Source: Gemmatimonadales bacterium (lineage in GTDB: Bacteria; Gemmatimonadota; Gemmatimonadetes; Gemmatimonadales; GWC2-71-9). Taken from it: a stretch of 64,000 nucleotides of DNA. Positions 26,330-37,550 of this stretch are shown here, one piece after another; position 1 is the first letter of the stretch, and every line of letters begins with the position of its first letter. The position numbers and the translations under genes are program-made. The notes beneath the pieces are model-generated. The model was not told where the DNA came from. It did no database searches and saw nothing but the letters and a program-made list of their open reading frames with translations. The stretch is taken from positions 1 to 64,000 of the forward strand of contig JAHBVU010000017.1 of the NCBI GenBank assembly GCA_019637315.1, read 5' to 3'.

Positions 26330-27403
26330 TCAGCGCGCGCGACGTTCCAGGTAGTTCTCCCGCTCACGCACCAGCGCATTGAGCAACGGCGCCGGATCGA
26401 ATCGGACCGGATCGGTCGCTGGCAGACCGGTCTCGTCGCTGGCGGCCTGGCAGGCCTTCCGCGCGTCCGCTTCATTGAGGTCGTAGGTATTGAGGCAGAT
26501 GCCCACCACCTTGGTCGGGTGTACTGCCGAGCCGAGCATCTCGTAGAGCTCGACGTACCGCGACAGCGGCGGGATCTTGAGCCAGGGAGTCGTCCGGTAC
26601 TCGCCGATGTGCAACCGGGTGGCCTGATGGCAGAGAATCATGGCATCGGGGCAGGACCCGTGCAGCAGACCGAGCGTCACGCCCGAGTAGCCGGGGTGAT
26701 TGATACTGCCCTGGCCCTCGACCAGAACGATATCTGCGTCCTTGGCACCCCGGAGCACGAGATCCTCGGCCGCACCCGCAATGAAGTCGGCGACTACGGC
26801 GTCGACCGCAGTGCCCCATCCCTCGATGAAGATGCCGGTCTGGCCGGTGGCAACGAACCGGGTGCGCAGCCCCCGCGCCTTGAGGCCGTCGACCAGTTGC
26901 AGCTGCGCTGTCATCTTGCCGACATTGCAGTCGGTTCCGACGGTCAGCACGACGAAAGGATCGACCAGCCGAGCCTCGCCGGCTGCGATCGGCAGGTTTG
27001 CCGGCGCCTTCCGGGCGTCGTAGATCGACCGACCCAGCCGCGCGGCCTGCGCCGAGAGATCCGGGTCATCGGACAGGAAGGTGTGGAGGCCGCTGACGAG
27101 ATCGGCACCTGCATCGAGCGACTTGATCAGCCAGCCCTTCCACTCATCCGGCAACCGCCCGCCCGCCGGGGCAATCCCGATCATCACCGCCGTCGGCTTG
27201 AAGGCCAGGCCCTCTTCGATCGAGGCGACGATCGGCGTGGCACCACCGAACCCCAACACATCCTGAACGGTTTTCCCCGCAGTCCGCCGATCCAGCACGG
27301 CAACCACCCGAGAGGGGTGATACCGGATCACAGAGTTCGCGGTCTTGGATTCGAGGGGGTGGAAGTTGCCGTCAGCAATGATCAGGTAGCGGGGGGTATC
27401 CAT
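26330..27403 (-). CDS. DUF1611 family protein (DgcN-like N-acetyltransferase/P-loop enzyme)
   Basis: 357 residues. The N-terminal Rossmann-like half (PRYLIIADGNFHPLESKTANSV, YHPSRVVAVLDRRTAGKTV) precedes a P-loop domain with VGTDCNVGKMTA (Walker A-like), VEGQGSINHPGYSG and LGLLHGSCPDAMILCHQ. This is the DUF1611 architecture; some members have been described as D-glutamate N-acetyltransferase (DgcN). The usual partner enolase-family epimerase is not beside it. The ATG at 27403 has no Shine-Dalgarno, and a stable leader hairpin lies just upstream, so translation may be controlled. An operator copy lies about 126 bp upstream. Confidence 0.82.
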   Translation of the reverse strand: MDTPRYLIIADGNFHPLESKTANSVIRYHPSRVVAVLDRRTAGKTVQDVLGFGGATPIVASIEEGLAFKPTAVMIGIAPAGGRLPDEWKGWLIKSLDAGADLVSGLHTFLSDDPDLSAQAARLGRSIYDARKAPANLPIAAGEARLVDPFVVLTVGTDCNVGKMTAQLQLVDGLKARGLRTRFVATGQTGIFIEGWGTAVDAVVADFIAGAAEDLVLRGAKDADIVLVEGQGSINHPGYSGVTLGLLHGSCPDAMILCHQATRLHIGEYRTTPWLKIPPLSRYVELYEMLGSAVHPTKVVGICLNTYDLNEADARKACQAASDETGLPATDPVRFDPAPLLNALVRERENYLERRAR

Positions 27404-27425
27404 ATATGGGTCACAGGTTTAGAAC

Positions 27426-27461
27426 GAGGTCTGCCGAGCCGGAATCTCCGGCTCGGACCTC
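27426..27461 (-). promoter_or_regulatory. Leader hairpin upstream of the DUF1611 gene
   Basis: Perfect 10-bp stem CCGAGCCGGA/TCCGGCTCGG with a 3-nt loop, extended by GAGGT/ACCTC across a 3-nt bulge. It lies 23 nt before the start codon in the predicted 5' leader. Possible attenuator or mRNA-stability element. Confidence 0.55.
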
Positions 27462-27480
27462 ATTGGTATACAGAACTGTA

Positions 27481-27502
27481 TTCGATAAAGAGAGATGGTC
27501 AA
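27481..27502 (-). promoter_or_regulatory. Putative promoter of the DUF1611 gene
   Basis: Minus strand: TTGACC (27502-27497), a 16-bp spacer and a TACAGT -10-like box just beyond (about 27480-27475). The 18-bp operator copy lies 26 bp upstream of the -35 box. Confidence 0.5.
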
Positions 27503-27528
27503 GGCAGCAACCGCCGCCGGCCCTCGAA

Positions 27529-27546
27529 TAGGGCCAAATGGCCCTC
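27529..27546. promoter_or_regulatory. 18-bp inverted repeat, putative operator (copy 4)
   Basis: TAGGGCC-AAAT-GGCCCTc: a perfect 6-bp core pair with the outermost base changed. It lies between the pspA stop and the DUF1611 promoter. Confidence 0.65.
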
Positions 27547-27565
27547 ATGAGGTTGACGACGGCCG

Positions 27566-28324
27566 TTACCGGCCATCGTCCTCGAGCACTTCCGGATCGT
27601 CGACGACCGCCTCGCCCCGACCGAGCTTCTTGGCCTCATCGGACCCGCCCTTGAGCAGTCCCATTTTGGCCTTGAGTTCGATCAGCTGCTGGTCGGAGGA
27701 CCCGTGGTACTCGAGCTGCTTGAACTGCTGGGTCAGGTCGTCGCCCTCGAACTCCTGTTGCAGTTCGGCGGCCGCAAGCGCCTTACGTTCGATCGACTCG
27801 ATTTTTTCGGTCATCCGATCGAAGGACTCGAAGGCGCTCTTGTCCGACATGCCGGACATGGTCTGCTGAATCCGCTGCTGCGCCTCGGCACGCTTGGCCC
27901 GGGCCACCAGGATGTTCTTCTTCCGCTTGGCTTCCTCGATCTTGTCGTGAAGCTGGCGAAGCTGGAGCTTCAGGTTTTCGGTATCGGCCCGATGCTTGAC
28001 CCAGGTCTCGTGCAATTGCTGCGCACCCTGCAGGGCTTCGTTGTAGCGCATCAGCGCCTGCTTGGCGAGGTCGTCACGACCCTCTTGAACCGCCAGCATG
28101 GCGCGACGCTCCCAGTCCTCCGCCTGCTTCTTGAGCGCCTCGGCGTCGGCCTGCAGCTTCTTCTCGTCCGCGATGGCACCCGCTGCTTCCTGCTTGGCTT
28201 TGGCCAACTGCGTTTTCATGTCGAGAATCAACTGATTCAACATCTTCTCGGGATTCTCAGCCCGACTGATGAGGTCGTTGATGTTCGACCGCAGCATGGT
28301 CGAAAAACGTTCGAAGATACCCAT
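27566..28324 (-). CDS. pspA: PspA/IM30 family membrane-stress protein
   Basis: Peripheral membrane ESCRT-III-like protein that oligomerises on the inner membrane under envelope stress. 252 residues, almost wholly alpha-helical coiled coil: MGIFERFSTMLRSNINDLISRAENPEKMLNQLI is the amphipathic helix and hairpin start, followed by long heptad helices (KQEAAGAIADEKKLQADAEALKKQ...). The C-terminus is acidic. It is last in a minus-strand run of PspB-like genes and a YbjN-like gene, 8 bp after the latter. No pspF or classical pspC is present here. Confidence 0.95.
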   Translation of the reverse strand: MGIFERFSTMLRSNINDLISRAENPEKMLNQLILDMKTQLAKAKQEAAGAIADEKKLQADAEALKKQAEDWERRAMLAVQEGRDDLAKQALMRYNEALQGAQQLHETWVKHRADTENLKLQLRQLHDKIEEAKRKKNILVARAKRAEAQQRIQQTMSGMSDKSAFESFDRMTEKIESIERKALAAAELQQEFEGDDLTQQFKQLEYHGSSDQQLIELKAKMGLLKGGSDEAKKLGRGEAVVDDPEVLEDDGR

Positions 28325-28331
28325 TCGCGGC

Positions 28332-28727
28332 TTACCTTTCGCGGTACGGCGCCAGAGCGCTCAGATGCGATGACAGGGCCAACGTCAGCGAGTCGAAGCT
28401 CGACTCGAACTCCGAAAAGTCGAGGTGCTCGAGGTCGAGCACATCGGTCAGGACGACGTGATCTCCCTCGATCCCATACGACCCACGCACCAGATCGCTG
28501 GCATTCAGCTCGAGCAACTGCCGGAACAGGCCGGTCCGGCGGTCGGACTCTGCCGGCTCTTCCATGACCCGGAGTCGAAGGATCACGACCGGCGGCGAGT
28601 AGGTCACCACCACCTCCGACCCGTGTTGCGATCGGACCAGCCACAGCCCGGGTTCGACCTCACGCACCTCGACCGAGCCACCTTCCAGCCGGTCGAGAAA
28701 CGTCTGCAGATCCTCCTTCGTAACCAT
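28332..28727 (-). CDS. YbjN/CesT-fold-like small protein
   Basis: 131 residues, ATG with GGAG nine bases upstream. The sequence (TFLDRLEGGSVEVREVEPGLWLVRSQHGSEVVVTYSPPVVILRLRVMEEP ... FRQLLELNASDLVRGSYGIEGDHVVLTDVLDLEHLDFSEFESSFDSL) follows the pattern of YbjN and type III secretion chaperone-like folds: a helix, a beta sheet and a C-terminal helix pair. Such proteins often bind partner proteins. The 8-bp gap to pspA suggests it modulates PspA. Confidence 0.75.
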   Translation of the reverse strand: MVTKEDLQTFLDRLEGGSVEVREVEPGLWLVRSQHGSEVVVTYSPPVVILRLRVMEEPAESDRRTGLFRQLLELNASDLVRGSYGIEGDHVVLTDVLDLEHLDFSEFESSFDSLTLALSSHLSALAPYRER

Positions 28728-28792
28728 GCGCAGAGCTCCTTCGTTTCGGGTCGGGTCTGCAAATCTACTGCCGTTGGCCGGTCAGCCGCTTC

Positions 28793-29185
28793 CTACTCGC
28801 GGCGCTCGCTCCTCTGCGGCAGCAACGCCGCCTGGTCGGCGGTCCGCGCCAGGAGCCGCTCGGTAAAGTCGAGCCGCTCTTCCAATTCGAGGACCCGAGT
28901 TTCCGCCGCTTCGAGATCGGCAACCCGCTGCTCCAGCTCCTCCAGCCGAGCGGCGGCCATCTGCCCGGTGGTAAGCCCTTCGGGGGTCTGAGCCAGCCTG
29001 GCAAGGCCGCGGGTCCGGCGCCACGAGAAGACCAGCAGCGATCCGCCAAAGACGGCTGCAACCATGGCGTCGTCCATCGGCCCGCGGACCGTTTCGGCTA
29101 CAAAGGCGGCCACCATGCCCGTCATCACCACATGAATGGTGAAGTCGATGGCGTCCATCCCGAAGTTCTTGCGAAACCAGGACAT
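28793..29185 (-). CDS. PspB-like small membrane protein A
   Basis: 130 residues. Two hydrophobic segments (IDFTIHVVMTGMVAAFVAET and MVAAVFGGSLLVFSW), then a coiled coil (AARLEELEQRVADLEAAETRVLELEERLDF) ending in the signature ERLDFTERLLARTADQ. It starts one base after gene B stops. The same C-terminal signature is found in the next three genes. The TM-plus-short-coiled-coil layout and the ERxDFxERLLA end recall PspB (RERIxxLExILD), a PspA-pathway membrane protein. The PspB relation is inferred from pattern. Confidence 0.8.
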   Translation of the reverse strand: MSWFRKNFGMDAIDFTIHVVMTGMVAAFVAETVRGPMDDAMVAAVFGGSLLVFSWRRTRGLARLAQTPEGLTTGQMAAARLEELEQRVADLEAAETRVLELEERLDFTERLLARTADQAALLPQRSERRE

Positions 29186-29186
29186 C

Positions 29187-29531
29187 TCAACCCTGATTCC
29201 GGCCGACAGACTGCGACTCGCGACCCTGAGCCAGCAGCCGCTCCGAAAAGTCGACCCGCTCCTCGAGCTCGGCGACGCGATCCTGAACCAGCTCGAGTTC
29301 GGCAACCCGGGCTCGCAGGTGGTCGACTTCAGCAGCAAGCTGCGCATCACCGCTCTTCCCGTCGATCCGACGGGCATAGGCCCTGAGTAACGGCCCGAAC
29401 ACGATGCCCGCAACGATAATGGCAACGACCATGACGCCCGCGATGAAGACTATTTCGGGCGGGCCGTCGTGAAAGCCGGGCGGCAATGGTATCTGGGGAG
29501 GCTCGGGAACCTGGACCACGACCTGTCTCAT
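29187..29531 (-). CDS. PspB-like small membrane protein B
   Basis: 114 residues. A Pro-rich N-terminus, one TM helix (IVFIAGVMVVAIIVAGIVF), the juxtamembrane motif GPLLRAYARRIDG, and a coiled coil ending ELEERVDFSERLLAQG. Its ATG shares one base with the stop of gene C (TGATG), indicating coupling. Paralogous to genes A, C and D. No catalytic motif. Confidence 0.8.
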   Translation of the reverse strand: MRQVVVQVPEPPQIPLPPGFHDGPPEIVFIAGVMVVAIIVAGIVFGPLLRAYARRIDGKSGDAQLAAEVDHLRARVAELELVQDRVAELEERVDFSERLLAQGRESQSVGRNQG

Positions 29532-29788
29532 CAGCGCGCCTCCGGAATCTGCGGGCGGGCCGCCTCGTCACGATTGGCCAGCAACCGCTCCGCGAAATCT
29601 ACCCGCTCCGCCAGCTCCGCCAATTCGTGCCGGACCCGATCGAGTTCTTCCAGGACGGCCGGGTCGGTTTCCGGCGGCGACTGGTCCCCGCGAATCCTTG
29701 CCGCAACGGCCTTCCCGATCGGGCTGTACGCCAGCACGCCGAGCGTACCGCCGCCAAAGATGAGCAGAATTGCCAGTACGCCTTCCAT
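29531..29788 (-). CDS. PspB-like small membrane protein C
   Basis: 85 residues from the ATG at 29788, which has GGGAGGAACG directly upstream; a longer GTG start at 29800 is unlikely. One TM helix (VLAILLIFGGGTLGVLAYS), juxtamembrane SPIGKAVAARIRG, coiled coil ending ELAERVDFAERLLANRDEA. Member of the four-gene tandem family. Confidence 0.8.
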   Translation of the reverse strand: MEGVLAILLIFGGGTLGVLAYSPIGKAVAARIRGDQSPPETDPAVLEELDRVRHELAELAERVDFAERLLANRDEAARPQIPEAR

Positions 29789-29827
29789 CGTTCCTCCCAC
29801 CTTCGTGAACCCTGCGACCTGCGTACT

Positions 29828-30124
29828 TCAGGATCGTCCGCCCTCTGCCGAGGACCGCTGCGCCAGCAATCGCTCGCTAAAGTCGAGGCGTTCCTCGGCC
29901 TCAGTCAGCCGCTGCTGCATCTGATCGACCTGAAGCCGCAGATCATCGAGCTCGTGGAGCAGCTCCGGCTCGGGCGCATTGCCGCCGCGTCCCTGGATCC
30001 GCCGGGCCATGGCCTGTCCTACCGGCCCCTGAAAGACCCTGACCAAGCCCCAAGCCAGAAACCCGGTCGTCAAGATACCGGTGATCATTCCAAAAACCGG
30101 GATGACGATATCCGGGTTGGCCAT
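29828..30124 (-). CDS. PspB-like small membrane protein D
   Basis: 98 residues from the ATG at 30124 (MANPDIVIPVFGMI); an upstream GTG at 30190 would add 22 residues. One TM helix (IVIPVFGMITGILTTGFLAWGLV), juxtamembrane GPVGQAMARRIQG, coiled coil (LHELDDLRLQVDQMQQRLTEAEERLDFSERLLAQR). First of the four tandem genes, 28-95 bp after the peptidase gene depending on start, so it could be read from the peptidase transcript. Confidence 0.8.
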   Translation of the reverse strand: MANPDIVIPVFGMITGILTTGFLAWGLVRVFQGPVGQAMARRIQGRGGNAPEPELLHELDDLRLQVDQMQQRLTEAEERLDFSERLLAQRSSAEGGRS

Positions 30125-30218
30125 CGCTTTCGCAGCCCTCACATCGGGACGATTGTCCTGCTTACGACCCGACGTTGCAGAATGTTTCACGTTGACCGGA
30201 CGAATCCGGCCCCCAGTC

Positions 30219-32474
30219 TCACGGCCGGCTGGGGGGCGGCTCCGACGGCGTCAGTTTCTCGACCAGATACTCGGAAATCATCGTCCGCAGATGCACCGAG
30301 GTGGTGCCGCCGGAGATGGAATGGTTCCGGTTGGGATAGGACATCAGCCGAAACTGCTTATTGGCCGCCACCAGGGCGTCGATCAGCGCCTCAGTGTTCT
30401 GGTAGTGGACGTTGTCGTCGCCGGTGCCGTGAACCAGCAGGAGATTGCCCTTCATCCCGTCGACGTACGACAGCGGCGAGCCCTGATCATACCCGGCCGC
30501 GTTCTCCTGGGGCAGTCCGTTGTATCGCTCAGTGTAGATGGTGTCGTAGTATTTCCAATGGGTAACCGGCGCCACCGATACCGCCGTGGAATACACGTCG
30601 GGAGCCTGAAACAGGCCATTCAGGCTCATGAACCCGCCGTAGCTCCAACCGTAGATTCCCATCCGCGTCGGATCGACCCACGGTTTCCGTGCAAAGGCCC
30701 GCGCCGCGGCCGCCTGGTCCTGCGTCTCGATGACGCCCAACCGACCGTAGATGATCTTGCGCCAGTCCCGGCCGCGGGCTCCGCTGCCCCGATTGTCGAC
30801 GCTCGCGACCACCACACCCCGCTGGGTCAGACTCAGGTGCCAGAGATAGTTGGTGCCACCCCAACTGTCGAGCACGGTTTGTGAACCGGGCCCGCCATAG
30901 ATCGAAAAGAGGACCGGGTAGCGCTGGGTCGAATCGAAGCCCGGCGGTCGCATGACCCAGGCATCCAGTTCGACCCCGCCGCCGATGCTGATCCGCTCGA
31001 AGCTGGCTTGCCCCCGCCTCAAGGCGTCGACCTGCGCGGCAAGCCGGCTGTTGGTCACCACCGTGCGAACGGTCCGATGCTCCGGCAGGCGCACCAGCGC
31101 CATGACGGGCGGCGTGCCGAACTTCGAATAGGTGTGGATGGCCCAGCGCGCATCGGGAGAGAGGTTATAGCCGTGGGTTCCCTGCTGCCCGGCTGGCGAG
31201 ACCCGCTCGAGCTTGCCCTTGCCGTCGAGGCGGGTCCGGTAGAGGTAGCGCTGTGTCGGGTTGTCCGGTGAGGCGATGAAATAGAGCCACCCGCCGCGCT
31301 CATCGATCGCTCGGATCCCGATCACGTCATAGGCTCCAGGCGTGATGGCGCGCACCTGGCGTCCATCGCGCGACACGACGTACGCCTTGGTCCAGCCGTC
31401 CCGCTCGCTGACCCAGGTGAACGACTTGCCGCCATCGAGCCAAACCAAATCATCCACCACTTCGACCCAGGCCGAGTCCTGTTCGGTCAGGATGGTGCGC
31501 ACCGCGCCCGTCCGGGCATCGGCCAGCAGCAGGTCGAGCCGGTTCTGCAACCGGTTGAGCCGCTGCACCACGAGTTCATCGCTCGAGGCGGCCCATTCCA
31601 TCCGGGCCAGATAGATGTTGCGCGGGTCGCCCTCTATGCTGAGCCAGCGGGTTGCTCCCCCGGTTGCCAGCACCACGCCGATCCGGACCGCCGAGTTGTC
31701 CTCGCCCGCCTTGGGGTACTGCACCGGAACCATGGAGGAGTAGAGAGAATCGGTGGTCCGGTACATCAGGAAGTCACGGACCCGATCGGCCTCGAGCTGC
31801 CAGTAGGCAATCCGGGTGCCGTCGGGGCTCCAGCGCCAGCCGTCGTGCAGCGACAGCTCCTCCTCGTAGACCCAGTCGAAGTTGCCGTTGATGACCGTCC
31901 GGGTGCCATCATGGGTCAGCTGGGTAATCGCTCCGGTGGCCAGGTCTTCGACATAGATATTGTTGTTGCGGACGTAGCCGACCCGCTCGCCGGCGGGATC
32001 GAACTTGGCGTACATCAGTGTCGATGGCTCCGCATTGCCACCCAGCTTGCTGAGCCGACCGGAGGCCCGGTCGAGCACCCAGTAGTCTCCGCGGGTGTTG
32101 AGACGCCAGACCTGCTTCGAGTTGGTGTAGACGAGCAGCTTTCGCTGGCCCGGCCCCCAGTGATAGTCGTCGATGGCCAGCGGCGCACTGGCGCCCGGGG
32201 GAATCAGACGCGACGCCGGTATCAGCATGTCGCGAGCGCCGGTCTCCGTATCGTAGCGGACGATGTCACGCCCGCCGGCCGGGCTGGCTTCGAGCGTGGT
32301 GTAGGAAGACCCATCGCCGAGCCACCGGGTCGGGCCGAACCGCTCGGGCTGGAAATCGGCGCTGCCGTAGATCCGCTGCACCGTTACGCGGGAGGGATCG
32401 GCCCGGTCGGCCTGCTGCGCCGAGGTCTGGGTGGGCGCCAGCAGCAGCAACGTCAGGAGCAGTCGTCTATCCAC
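30219..32474 (-). CDS. S9B dipeptidyl peptidase IV-like serine peptidase
   Basis: Secreted or periplasmic prolyl dipeptidase, 751 residues, GTG start with GAGG six bases upstream. Signal peptide MDRRLLLTLLLLAPTQTSAQ. N-terminal beta-propeller (DPPIV_N; GNFDWVYEEELSLHDGWRWSPDG) then the alpha/beta-hydrolase domain: nucleophile in GWSYGG, Asp in GTGDDNVHYQN, His in NRNHSISGG. Likely role in peptide scavenging. The DWVYEEEL segment supplies the Glu pair that binds the substrate N-terminus in DPP4 enzymes. Confidence 0.95.
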   Translation of the reverse strand: MDRRLLLTLLLLAPTQTSAQQADRADPSRVTVQRIYGSADFQPERFGPTRWLGDGSSYTTLEASPAGGRDIVRYDTETGARDMLIPASRLIPPGASAPLAIDDYHWGPGQRKLLVYTNSKQVWRLNTRGDYWVLDRASGRLSKLGGNAEPSTLMYAKFDPAGERVGYVRNNNIYVEDLATGAITQLTHDGTRTVINGNFDWVYEEELSLHDGWRWSPDGTRIAYWQLEADRVRDFLMYRTTDSLYSSMVPVQYPKAGEDNSAVRIGVVLATGGATRWLSIEGDPRNIYLARMEWAASSDELVVQRLNRLQNRLDLLLADARTGAVRTILTEQDSAWVEVVDDLVWLDGGKSFTWVSERDGWTKAYVVSRDGRQVRAITPGAYDVIGIRAIDERGGWLYFIASPDNPTQRYLYRTRLDGKGKLERVSPAGQQGTHGYNLSPDARWAIHTYSKFGTPPVMALVRLPEHRTVRTVVTNSRLAAQVDALRRGQASFERISIGGGVELDAWVMRPPGFDSTQRYPVLFSIYGGPGSQTVLDSWGGTNYLWHLSLTQRGVVVASVDNRGSGARGRDWRKIIYGRLGVIETQDQAAAARAFARKPWVDPTRMGIYGWSYGGFMSLNGLFQAPDVYSTAVSVAPVTHWKYYDTIYTERYNGLPQENAAGYDQGSPLSYVDGMKGNLLLVHGTGDDNVHYQNTEALIDALVAANKQFRLMSYPNRNHSISGGTTSVHLRTMISEYLVEKLTPSEPPPSRP

Positions 32475-32520
32475 AAGGACCTCACGGTTCGGCCGGGACC
32501 AGTCCCGCTACCGTCCAAGC

Positions 32521-35376
<2,856 letters not shown>

Positions 35377-35543
35377 AGCCCCTGAACATAGCCCGAAACC
35401 ATCCGCCCTTCAATCCTGCCCTCCACAGAGGGCAAAGGGGCCGGGAGTACCGACGGCGAATCGCAGCGCCGGCGCGTTGACGGACCAAAGAATCCGACTA
35501 AGGTTCGCGCAGGTATCTCGCCGTGTCTCCCCTCGGAGCGCCC

Positions 35544-36749
35544 ATGCATCGTCCTCTCACCGTTCTCTGTCTGGCCAGCTATCGCAAAGGCGATGCGTTC
35601 ATGATCGCCGCCAAGCGCCTGGGCGCCCGAGTCCTGCTGCTGACCTCCAAGAGCCTGGAGGGCGCCGACTGGCCCCGGGAATCGCTCGACGACACCTACT
35701 ACATGCCTGACGTCGACAACCGCTGGGACATGAACGACGCGATCAAGGCGGTCAGCTGGCTGGCACGCACGGTCAAGATCGACCGGATCGTGGCCCTCGA
35801 CGACTTCGATGTCGAGAAGGCCGCCGCTCTGCGCGAGCATCTGCGGGTGCCGGGAATGGGCGATACCACGGCGCGGTACTTTCGCGACAAGCTGGCTATG
35901 CGCGCCAAGGCGAGCAGCGCCGGCCTGGCAATTCCGCCGTTTGTGCCGGTGATCAACTACGACGACATCAAGACCTTTCTCCAGACCCACGCCGGCCCCT
36001 ATGTGCTCAAGCCGCGATTCATGGCGGCGGCCATCGGAATCCGGAAGCTCAGCTCTGCCGAAGAACTCTGGCCGGTGCTCGACAGCCTCGGCGACGAGCA
36101 ATCCTTCTACGTGCTGGAGCAGTTCATCCCGGGCGGCGTCTTCCATGTCGACTCGATCGTGGCCGATCATCGAGTCCGCTTCGCGCTGGCAAGCGAGTAC
36201 GGCACGCCTCCGTTGGAAGCTGCTCATGAAGGCCGTGTGTTCTCGTCGCGCACCCTGCGGCGCCGGAGTCGCGAGGAGCGGGCGCTCCTGACCTTCAATC
36301 AGCAACTGCTCAAGGCGTTGGGCTTGAAGCAGGGGGTATCGCATACCGAGTTCATCCGGCATCCTGACGGGCGCTTCTTCTTTCTGGAAACGTCGGCCCG
36401 GGTCGGCGGTGCGCACATCGTCGATATGATCGAGGCGGCCACCGGCCTCAACCTCTGGAGCGAATGGGCCAAGCTCGAGTGCCGTGAAGCGAACGAGCCC
36501 TATCTCGTGATGCCGTTCAAGAAGCATTACGCCGGGCTGATCCTTTCGCTTGCCAGGCAGGAATGGCCCGACCTGTCGAGCTACGACGCTCCCGAGATCA
36601 CCTGGCGGCTGACCAAGCGACACCATGCCGGACTGATCGTGGCGGCGGCCCGATACGACCGGGTCGAGTCCCTGGTCGAGCAGTACCAGAATGGCTTCTA
36701 TCGGGACTTCTTTGCCTCTGCTCCGCCCCTGACGCACGCCGCGGAGTAA
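35544..36749 (+). CDS. ATP-grasp family ligase-like protein
   Basis: 401 residues from the ATG at 35544, which has CGGAG seven bases upstream. An N-terminal PreATP-grasp fold (LTVLCLASYRKGDAFMIAAKRLGARVLLLTS) is followed by an ATP-grasp core: DKLAMRAKASSAGLAIPPF, YVLKPRFMAAAIGIRKL, YVLEQFIPGGVFHVDSIV and FFFLETSARVGGAHIVDMI (metal-binding E/R). It resembles carboxylate-amine ligases of the carbamoyl-phosphate synthase type. The substrate is unknown. First gene of a five-gene operon with TPR, transglutaminase-like and ABC exporter proteins. Confidence 0.87.
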   Translation: MHRPLTVLCLASYRKGDAFMIAAKRLGARVLLLTSKSLEGADWPRESLDDTYYMPDVDNRWDMNDAIKAVSWLARTVKIDRIVALDDFDVEKAAALREHLRVPGMGDTTARYFRDKLAMRAKASSAGLAIPPFVPVINYDDIKTFLQTHAGPYVLKPRFMAAAIGIRKLSSAEELWPVLDSLGDEQSFYVLEQFIPGGVFHVDSIVADHRVRFALASEYGTPPLEAAHEGRVFSSRTLRRRSREERALLTFNQQLLKALGLKQGVSHTEFIRHPDGRFFFLETSARVGGAHIVDMIEAATGLNLWSEWAKLECREANEPYLVMPFKKHYAGLILSLARQEWPDLSSYDAPEITWRLTKRHHAGLIVAAARYDRVESLVEQYQNGFYRDFFASAPPLTHAAE

Positions 36750-36752
36750 GCG

Positions 36753-37550
36753 ATGGGACGGCTCCACAATTCCCGCGCCGGCGAGGCGGACCCCGGTCTC
36801 CTCGAGGGCTTCGAGCCGTCGAGTCTGGAGGGCGATCTCCCGGTCGCCGGGGCCGATGGCATCGCAGCCTTCCGCCCCTTCGGGCGGGACATGCCTGAGC
36901 AGCGACTCCCGACGATCAGCGACCCGGACGCGCCGCTCCCGGACCGGACGGTCGAGCGCGCTCGCGACCTCAACCGCCGGGGTCGGCGTCTCGATGCGAT
37001 CGCCTCACTCGACCAGTTCCTGGCTGCCCATCCGAACGCCGTCGAACCCCGCCTGGTCCTGGCCGAACTCCTGGCAGACGCCGGTGAAGTCGACTCGGCG
37101 CTGGAGCAGCTTGGCCACCTGCTCGAACTGACCCGTAACGCGGCGCCAATCCTGGTCCGGCGTGGCGCACTCTATGCACAATCAGGACGACCGCAGGCTG
37201 CGGAAGCCGACTTCCGAGAAGCGATTCGGAAGGACGCAAGCTATTGGCCTGCTTATCGTTACCTTGGCGCCATCCGGCTGCGGCTCGGTGGAGTGGTCGA
37301 GGCGGTTGCGGTGCTTCGGGAAGCCCGTTCTCTGGCACCTCAAGACCCGGAGTGCGCTTTATACCTCGCGGAAGCACTCCTGACCAGCGGCAGTCTTGCC
37401 GAGGCTGAGACCCTGCTGCACTGGGCGGTCGAGGTTCTGCCAGGCGACCCGCGAGGATATACGCTGCTCGGCCGACTCCACGATCGGCTCGGCCAGCAGG
37501 AGATTGCGATGACGATGCACCGCAAAGCGCGCGAAGTGGCAGGACTGTGA
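36753..37550 (+). CDS. TPR-repeat protein
   Basis: 265 residues. The N-terminal ~65 residues look disordered; then four to five TPR units follow (RARDLNRRGRRLDAIASLDQFLAAHP, LVRRGALYAQSGRPQAAEADFREAIRKD, YRYLGAIRLRLGGVVEAVAVLREARSLAP, ..LHWAVEVLPGDPRGYTLLGRLHDRLG). No signal peptide. It starts 3 bp after the ATP-grasp gene and overlaps the next by four bases, so it probably scaffolds this operon's complex. Confidence 0.85.
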   Translation: MGRLHNSRAGEADPGLLEGFEPSSLEGDLPVAGADGIAAFRPFGRDMPEQRLPTISDPDAPLPDRTVERARDLNRRGRRLDAIASLDQFLAAHPNAVEPRLVLAELLADAGEVDSALEQLGHLLELTRNAAPILVRRGALYAQSGRPQAAEADFREAIRKDASYWPAYRYLGAIRLRLGGVVEAVAVLREARSLAPQDPECALYLAEALLTSGSLAEAETLLHWAVEVLPGDPRGYTLLGRLHDRLGQQEIAMTMHRKAREVAGL

